This document shows positions 1 through 4,640 of a stretch of DNA of 6,600 nucleotides, in pieces. Below the pieces are notes generated by a model, which had not been told where the DNA came from, did no database searches, and saw nothing but the letters and a program-made list of their open reading frames with translations. The first letter of the stretch is position 1; every line of letters starts with the position of its first letter. This DNA comes from Planctomycetota bacterium (lineage in GTDB: Bacteria > Planctomycetota > UBA11346): contig JAHEDF010000222.1 in NCBI GenBank assembly GCA_024641365.1, positions 1 through 6,600 on the forward strand. Reading direction: 5' to 3'. A program made the position numbers and the translations under genes.

Positions 1-836
1 CGCCAATTTCTATAAGTGCAATTGTCTTATGTGTTTTATTTGCCGTGCTCAGCATGATTGCGCTGTGTTTAGTGCGTGGAGTTGCGGGTGATGATGGTGA
101 AGCGCGTGGCGTTGGTAAATTCTTTTTCTTACGCATGGCATTAATTACCGGTGCGATTCAAATTGCCTTGGCGCCTTTTGCCTTGTCAACATTAGCGACT
201 GCCGGATTAGCACCACGGACGTATAGTGCATTTTATGTTGCCTTAGGTGCTCTTATTATTGGCTGTCTCTTTATTTGGCGCGAATTAGCACATCCCGTTC
301 GTGGAAGTGGCTATCGTTTCCCGATTATTTGTGTGTTATTTGCAGCGGCTGGTATTGGTTTTGTGAGTACGCGCATCATTCATCGTGATGAAGTGTCCTA
401 CGCATATCAATTAGCGCATCCCCCTAAAACAACGGTAATTGCTGCTGTAACACCAGCTGATCCAGCTACACCCACCACACCCGCTACGCCTACCACGCCG
501 GAAACGCTTACGACACCCGCTACGCCGGTTGTTGCTACAGAATCAGATCCAGAATTAATTAAAGGTGAAAATGTATTTAAATTGCGTTGTGGTATTTGTC
601 ATTTGGTCGATCGTCGCTTAGTAGGTCCGCCATTACAAGAAGTTGCTAAAATTTATAAAGATAATCCACAAGGTATTCTCGCTTGGGCTAAAGCACCGTC
701 TCCGGTTCCTAAACGCGCCGCGGAAGGATATCCACCGATGATTCCTGTGGTTGCACCTGATGATGAAATATTATCAGCAGCAAAATATATTTTAAAAATT
801 GGAGCAACACCGGACGCACCAGCACCACAACAATAA
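1..836 (+). CDS. Membrane-anchored c-type cytochrome, 5' end outside window
   Basis: The frame is open from base 3 to the TAA at 834-836, so the gene begins upstream of the window; the GTG at 45 falls inside a hydrophobic helix and is not a credible start. Counting residues from that GTG, about four hydrophobic segments are visible: one running through the window edge, then roughly 25-55, 59-80 and 92-108. A Pro/Ala/Thr-rich linker follows (about 135-165), then a C-terminal cytochrome c domain with heme motif CGICH at 182-186 (bases 588-602) and a likely distal ligand Met232 in YPPMIP. The heme domain should lie in the periplasm, joined to a membrane part that may pass electrons from quinol or another membrane donor. 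The membrane part could be the C-terminal end of a cytochrome bd-like oxidase subunit I fused to cytochrome c, an arrangement I recall from PVC bacteria, but too little is visible to assign it. The cytochrome domain is firm; the family of the membrane part is not. Confidence 0.8.
   Translation, partial: PISISAIVLCVLFAVLSMIALCLVRGVAGDDGEARGVGKFFFLRMALITGAIQIALAPFALSTLATAGLAPRTYSAFYVALGALIIGCLFIWRELAHPVRGSGYRFPIICVLFAAAGIGFVSTRIIHRDEVSYAYQLAHPPKTTVIAAVTPADPATPTTPATPTTPETLTTPATPVVATESDPELIKGENVFKLRCGICHLVDRRLVGPPLQEVAKIYKDNPQGILAWAKAPSPVPKRAAEGYPPMIPVVAPDDEILSAAKYILKIGATPDAPAPQQ
462..524 (+). repeat. 9-bp tandem repeat coding a Pro-x-Thr linker
   Basis: Seven successive 9-nt units encode PAT, PTT, PAT, PTT, PET, LTT, PAT. 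Units are imperfect at third codon positions, so the array is somewhat aged. It sits between the last membrane helix and the cytochrome c domain and most likely forms a flexible extended tether that lets the heme domain swing. In-frame 9-nt units mean copy number can change without a frameshift. Confidence 0.85.
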
Positions 837-922
837 CATGGGCGGTGATAAATTATTGCGGGATATGAGTAAAAGCGATTGAGTCCGCGTTCCTGCCTGT
901 GCGTGCGCCGAGCGTCTAGTTG

Positions 923-949
923 TGAGCAATGAAATAGGATCATTGCTCA
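923..949. repeat. Perfect 10-bp inverted repeat with 7-nt loop
   Basis: TGAGCAATGA at 923-932 and TCATTGCTCA at 940-949 are exact reverse complements separated by 7 bases. It lies 86 nt after the cytochrome stop and about 180 nt before the propeller start. No T-run follows on the + strand, so it is not a classic intrinsic terminator. It could be an operator for a dimeric regulator of the downstream operon, a transcript-end hairpin, or a structural element. Confidence 0.7.
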
Positions 950-1117
950 TGGAATGTGATCGGATTATGCCAGTCTGGACACAGGGTCGTCGTCGCAATG
1001 AGCGCCTAGAGATATCTAATTTTGGCGAAAAAACCCAGAAAACTGCAAATATTATTTGAAAAAACCGATTGTAGATAAATGCCTCACAACAATATACCGT
1101 CAAGTGGTATGACCAAT

Positions 1118-1125
1118 AGAAGGAG
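1118..1125 (+). promoter_or_regulatory. Strong Shine-Dalgarno deciding a GTG start
   Basis: AGAAGGAG lies 7 nt before GTG 1133, ideal spacing. The ATG at 1079 directly follows an in-frame TAA (1076-1078) and has no purine-rich site before it; the ATG at 1109 also lacks a good one. This favours GTG 1133 as the true start of the propeller gene. Confidence 0.75.
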
Positions 1126-1132
1126 CGCGTTT

Positions 1133-2764
1133 GTGTTAAAGCGACAAGACAATTCCACATGGGCGACACCACACTCCTGGATCTACATCCTGGCGCCACT
1201 GCTGTGCATAACTGTAAGCGGATTAACGGCCGCCGAGACTTGGCCACAAGCTGCAGGACCTAACAACAATTGGACAGTAACCACAAATAAACCGGTTCCT
1301 GTGCGTTGGAGTGTTGAACAGAATCAGCAGATTAAATGGAAAGCCGATTTGCCAGAGACTGGGCAAAGTGGGATTGCGGTCTGGGGTGATTATATTTTTC
1401 TCACCACGATGAAACCGTTGGCGGCAGATGCGAAACGTAAATCTGGCAGTGATATAATTATTTATGCACTGTCTGCTGAAGATGGAAAAATTCTTTGGCA
1501 GCACGAATTAGCAGGGGACCCACAAGCGTCGAGTCCCTATGCCTATGGTTTTAGCGACAGCAGTAGTCCGACACCAATTACCGATGGACAACATGTGTGG
1601 TTTTGGAACGCGAGTGGTCGCATGGGTTGCTGGACCATGAGTGGTGAAAAAGTCTGGGAGCGCGGGTGGACACCAACATTAAAACGGCCATTTAATAAAC
1701 AATACGAACCAATTAAAATTGGTAATATACTTTTTAATGTCGAGCCATTACCAATTGATGATCCAAAGCGTGAAGCGGATGCATGGAATTATTTACGCGC
1801 ATTTGATGCGACGACAGGCGCGGATGTGTGGACGGCTCCAGGCGGTTTAACTCATTATAATACACCAGTCGTTGGTGTGGCCGAAAATGGCCACCATGCT
1901 ATTTTATATGGTCGTGGCGCGCATCATGGTACGCCTGAAGCGCCTGCCGGATTAACGTTAACGTACGTCGATGGACCGCAGGCGGGCCAAGCAGCGTGGT
2001 CATGGTCATCCGCCAAAGATGGCAAAGCCATGGCAACTCAATGTTGGGATAAAAAATATGCCTATTGGATAGATGAAACGCTGACGGAATTAGTAGTATT
2101 ACACACAACAGATGGCAGCGAAGCAAAACGTATTTCGTGGATTACCAATGTTGATGTGACGACGTACGACGAAAAAAATAAAACATTTACGCATAAAAAA
2201 GCGATAAATTTAAAAGAGGAAAATCCAAATTTAACAGTATTTCCAGCTTGGTACGCAAATGTGAGCATGTATCCGTATGTCTATTTTCAATGTTTCTCGT
2301 TTACCGGAAAACAAGGCGGTAAGGGGAAATTAATTGGGCCAGCTCATAGTTTTGTGCGCATCAATGTGGAAACCGATAAAGTTGAATATGTGGAAATTCC
2401 TTTTCCAACACCGGAAGTTCCGGATCAAGTCAACATCAACGGTGAATTTCACTATCCGAAAATGGCACTTAACAGTCGTGGCATAGATGTAGTGAGCGAT
2501 AAACGCTCACGTCGCGATGGATGGTGGTGGTGTTTTAATGGCAATACGATTGCGATAAATAATTATCTCTATTTCACCTTTATGTGCGGTCGCGTACAAG
2601 TTTTAGACGGTAAAGCTGAGGTTTTTGACGAACGCGCTTTAATAGCACTGAATGATTTAGGTCCATTCGGAGAAACCTGGTCCGTTAATACACCGAGTTA
2701 CTGCAATGGACGACTCTATCATCGCACAATGAAAAGCTTATATTGTATTGAGACAACAAAATAA
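1133..2764 (+). CDS. Secreted PQQ-like beta-propeller protein
   Basis: The frame is open from ATG 1079 (561 aa), but the GTG at 1133 (543 aa) has the strong ribosome binding site and gives a cleaner signal peptide: a basic start, hydrophobic core at about 15-31, and probable cleavage after TAA at residue 34. The mature protein opens with the WPQAAGP motif typical of PVC PQQ-like propellers. Blade-type motifs include DGKILWQHEL (117-126), GEKVWE (171-176) and a GADVW motif near 230, and the end has a blade-closing KSLYCIE. This is the PQQ_2/BamB-like fold. Such proteins often lack PQQ and serve for binding or scaffolding; no catalytic residues can be claimed here. It should be periplasmic or extracellular. 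The sulfatase gene follows after 24 nt, so the two are probably co-transcribed and may act on the same substrate. A twin-arginine pair exists only in the longer version (residues 14-15 counted from ATG 1079), far from the hydrophobic core, so Tat export is unlikely. Confidence 0.85.
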   Translation: MLKRQDNSTWATPHSWIYILAPLLCITVSGLTAAETWPQAAGPNNNWTVTTNKPVPVRWSVEQNQQIKWKADLPETGQSGIAVWGDYIFLTTMKPLAADAKRKSGSDIIIYALSAEDGKILWQHELAGDPQASSPYAYGFSDSSSPTPITDGQHVWFWNASGRMGCWTMSGEKVWERGWTPTLKRPFNKQYEPIKIGNILFNVEPLPIDDPKREADAWNYLRAFDATTGADVWTAPGGLTHYNTPVVGVAENGHHAILYGRGAHHGTPEAPAGLTLTYVDGPQAGQAAWSWSSAKDGKAMATQCWDKKYAYWIDETLTELVVLHTTDGSEAKRISWITNVDVTTYDEKNKTFTHKKAINLKEENPNLTVFPAWYANVSMYPYVYFQCFSFTGKQGGKGKLIGPAHSFVRINVETDKVEYVEIPFPTPEVPDQVNINGEFHYPKMALNSRGIDVVSDKRSRRDGWWWCFNGNTIAINNYLYFTFMCGRVQVLDGKAEVFDERALIALNDLGPFGETWSVNTPSYCNGRLYHRTMKSLYCIETTK

Positions 2765-2774
2765 ATTAATTATT

Positions 2775-2780
2775 TAAGGA
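2775..2780 (+). promoter_or_regulatory. Ribosome binding site of the sulfatase gene
   Basis: TAAGGA lies 8 nt before ATG 2789, inside the 24-nt gap after the propeller stop. It supports this start and independent translation of the second gene of a two-gene transcript. Confidence 0.75.
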
Positions 2781-2788
2781 CTACCGAG

Positions 2789-4321
2789 ATGAAATTACTT
2801 CACTTACTGTTAACAATGTGCTGTTTTTGTTTTGCAGGAACACTAGCTCAGGCAGCCGATCAGAGTAAGCCGAATATTATTTTTATTCTCGCTGATGATC
2901 TCGGATATGGTGATGTGCAGGTGCTCAATCCAGAACGCGGTAAAATTAAAACGCCACACATGGATGCATTTGCTGCCCAGGGCATGATCTTTACCGATGC
3001 GCATTCAGGGTCGTCGGTGTGTACGCCGACGCGTTATGGTGTGTTGACGGGGCGTTATGCGTGGCGCACGAAATTACAAAGTGGTGTGTTGGGTGGTTAT
3101 TCACAACCACTCATTGATCCAGAGCGATTAACCGTGGCGCGATTATTACAAGAGAATGGCTATAAAACCGCGTGTATTGGTAAATGGCATTTGGGAATGA
3201 ATTGGACATTAAAGGAGGGGGGTTTTGCGAATAGTCCCAAAGACGCAAACAATGTCGATTATACGGCCCCCATTAAAAACGGTCCAATTACCAATGGCTT
3301 TACCTATTATTATGGTATCAGCGCATCGTTAGATATGCCGCCGTATGTATTTATTGAAAATGATCGCTTAACTGCTTTGCCAACAGTAGAAAAAGCGTTC
3401 TTCCGCAAAGGTTTAGCGGCAGCTGATTTTGAAGCGATAGATGTTTTGCCCATTTGTACGCAAAAAGCGACCGCATTTATTAATGAACATGCTGAAGCAT
3501 CAAAACAAGGACAGCCATTTTTTGTTTATATGCCGCTCAATTCACCGCATACCCCGATTGTACCAACACCAGAATGGCAAGGAAAATCCGGTCTTGGATC
3601 GTATGGCGATTTTGTCATGCAGACAGACGCAGCAATTGGTGCCGTTTTAGCAGCGGTCGACAAATCAGGCATCGCTGACAACACCTTAATTATTATCACC
3701 TCAGATAATGGCTGTTCACCAGCGGCAAAAGTAAAAGATCTTGAACAACAAGGACATTTCCCATCTGAACAATTGCGTGGCTATAAAGCCGATATTTGGG
3801 ATGGTGGTCATCGCGTTCCCTATTTAGTGCGCTGGCCAGCAAAAATTAAAGCCGGTACGCATTGTCATCAAACGGTGTGTTTAACCGATTTAATGGCAAC
3901 CTGTGCAGATATTGTTGGCGCTACAATTCCGGAAAATGCAGGCGAAGATAGTTTTAGTTTAGTGCCAGCTTTTTCCGGAGCGGCAATCAATCGCACGCCC
4001 GTGGTTCATCACAGTATTAATGGCAATTTCGCGCTTCGCGATGGCAATTGGAAATTAGATTTTAGTTATGGCAGCGGTGGTTGGGCTAGCCCAAATGAAG
4101 CGGCAGCAATAAAAGACGGGGCTCCAAAAGTGCAGCTCTACGATATGGGTAATGACAAAAGCGAAGCACATAACCTGCAGGCAGAAAACCCTGATATGGT
4201 AGCAAAATTAACGACAACTATGGAGCAATTAATCGCCAATGGTCGTAGCACTCCTGGCGCAGCACAGAAAAACGATGTTGAGGTAAAACTCTTTAAAGAG
4301 CCAAAAGGGAAAAAGAAATAA
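2789..4321 (+). CDS. Secreted arylsulfatase-type sulfatase (formylglycine, Cys type)
   Basis: This 510-aa protein hydrolyses sulfate esters, probably on polysaccharides or other organic sulfates outside the cytoplasm. A signal peptide is clear (hydrophobic core about 3-19, cleavage near AQA-A at 22-23). The sulfatase domain starts near residue 28 with the metal ligands Asp36-Asp37 in LADDLGYGD. The active-site motif is CTPTR with Cys78, the residue converted to formylglycine, followed by LTGR at 86-89. Other family motifs are GKWHLG (131-136, Lys132 and His134), NSPHTP (His254), SDNG (305-308, Asp306 and Asn307 as metal ligands) and Lys333 in RGYKADIW. The C-terminal part has the usual FALRDGNWKL (414-423) and ends in a Lys-rich tail. 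All expected catalytic residues are present and the length is normal for the family. Activity needs a formylglycine-generating enzyme or anSME, not in this window. It is the second gene of a probable operon with the propeller gene. The substrate cannot be read from the sequence. Confidence 0.96.
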   Translation: MKLLHLLLTMCCFCFAGTLAQAADQSKPNIIFILADDLGYGDVQVLNPERGKIKTPHMDAFAAQGMIFTDAHSGSSVCTPTRYGVLTGRYAWRTKLQSGVLGGYSQPLIDPERLTVARLLQENGYKTACIGKWHLGMNWTLKEGGFANSPKDANNVDYTAPIKNGPITNGFTYYYGISASLDMPPYVFIENDRLTALPTVEKAFFRKGLAAADFEAIDVLPICTQKATAFINEHAEASKQGQPFFVYMPLNSPHTPIVPTPEWQGKSGLGSYGDFVMQTDAAIGAVLAAVDKSGIADNTLIIITSDNGCSPAAKVKDLEQQGHFPSEQLRGYKADIWDGGHRVPYLVRWPAKIKAGTHCHQTVCLTDLMATCADIVGATIPENAGEDSFSLVPAFSGAAINRTPVVHHSINGNFALRDGNWKLDFSYGSGGWASPNEAAAIKDGAPKVQLYDMGNDKSEAHNLQAENPDMVAKLTTTMEQLIANGRSTPGAAQKNDVEVKLFKEPKGKKK

Positions 4322-4500
4322 AATTGCTTTAATAAGTATTTCAAAGAGCGATTCTCCAGGATCCTTCGTGCTCAAATAGTTTTGTTCTACTTAGTCAGGC
4401 GAGCTAAGCGACGATTGCAGCCATGCTGTTATGGGCGCGAGGGCTGTCTGGCGCAGTCATTTGGGGCAGGTGGTATGGGGCTAATAGTTAAAGCGAATTC

Positions 4501-4529
4501 TTGTCACAAATAACAATTTGGCTCATAAT
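4501..4529 (+). promoter_or_regulatory. Near-consensus sigma70-type promoter
   Basis: TTGTCA (4501-4506) and CATAAT (4524-4529) each differ from the consensus by one base and are separated by exactly 17 bp. The start of transcription would be near 4536, giving a leader of about 105 nt before ATG 4641. This indicates that the DUF1592-type gene is transcribed separately from the sulfatase operon. Confidence 0.65.
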
Positions 4530-4541
4530 AAAAGCAGGATA

Positions 4542-4558
4542 ACGGTGTGCCACGCCGT
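4542..4558 (+). other. Small hairpin near the predicted transcript 5' end
   Basis: ACGGTG at 4542-4547 can pair with CGCCGT at 4553-4558 (6 bp, one G-U) around a 5-nt loop. If transcription starts near 4536, this hairpin would sit almost at the 5' end of the mRNA and might protect it from decay. It is short and could be chance. Confidence 0.35.
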
Positions 4559-4586
4559 GAAGCGCATTCAGAAAAAAAATGTGAAT

Positions 4587-4603
4587 AAGCAACGCAGTTG
4601 CTT
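4587..4603 (+). other. Perfect 7-bp hairpin in the leader
   Basis: AAGCAAC (4587-4593) and GTTGCTT (4597-4603) pair perfectly around a 3-nt loop, 37 nt before the start codon. On the opposite strand it is followed, after seven bases, by a run of eight T, so it might also act as a weak minus-strand terminator. It does not cover the ribosome binding region. Confidence 0.45.
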
Positions 4604-4640
4604 CGACTAGCTGATAGCCCCAGAAACGCTGGAACATACT

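Larger units (their letters stand above)
837..1132 (+). other. Noncoding gap between cytochrome and propeller genes
   Basis: No convincing gene is seen on either strand. The first 180 bases are close to 49% GC, higher than the neighbouring genes. It contains the perfect inverted repeat at 923-949. The 3' part (about 1020-1080) is AT-rich and would suit a promoter, but I found no -35/-10 pair with good match and spacing. If the propeller gene starts at GTG 1133, the bases 1079-1132 are 5' leader, not coding. Confidence 0.6.
4322..4640 (+). other. Noncoding gap and leader before the DUF1592-type gene
   Basis: No gene of credible length is seen on either strand. Bases 4381-4480 are about 57% GC by count, clearly richer than the flanking genes, which is the reverse of the usual bacterial pattern. 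Short pairing segments occur there (for example GCAGCC at 4417-4422 with GGCTGT at 4442-4447, one G-U pair). The 3' half holds a promoter at 4501-4529 and two leader hairpins. No clear intrinsic terminator follows the sulfatase stop. I recognise no known riboswitch. Confidence 0.6.

Noticed and set aside
1022..1080. Possible promoter for the propeller gene (TTGGCG at 1022-1027 with AT-rich sequence after it)
   Set aside because: No -10 hexamer of good match falls at 16-18 bp; the best AT-rich hexamers are at 20-22 bp.
653..1247. Two overlapping minus-strand open frames (653-943 and 792-1247)
   Set aside because: They run antisense across the end of the cytochrome gene, the gap and the start of the propeller gene, have Cys/Arg-rich non-domain translations, and show no ribosome binding support.
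1223..2268. Minus-strand open frames inside the propeller gene
   Set aside because: They are fully antisense to a gene with clear signal peptide and propeller motifs; translations have no recognisable domain.
3441..3650. Plus-strand 69-codon frame inside the sulfatase gene
   Set aside because: It lies out of frame within conserved sulfatase sequence and its translation is low-complexity with no domain.
4138..4344. Minus-strand 68-codon frame at the sulfatase 3' end
   Set aside because: It is antisense to the conserved C-terminus; its start in the gap has no ribosome binding site.
4319..4380. Intrinsic terminator after the sulfatase stop
   Set aside because: Only a weak, bulged pairing of GCTTT with AAAGAGC is possible and no T-run follows.
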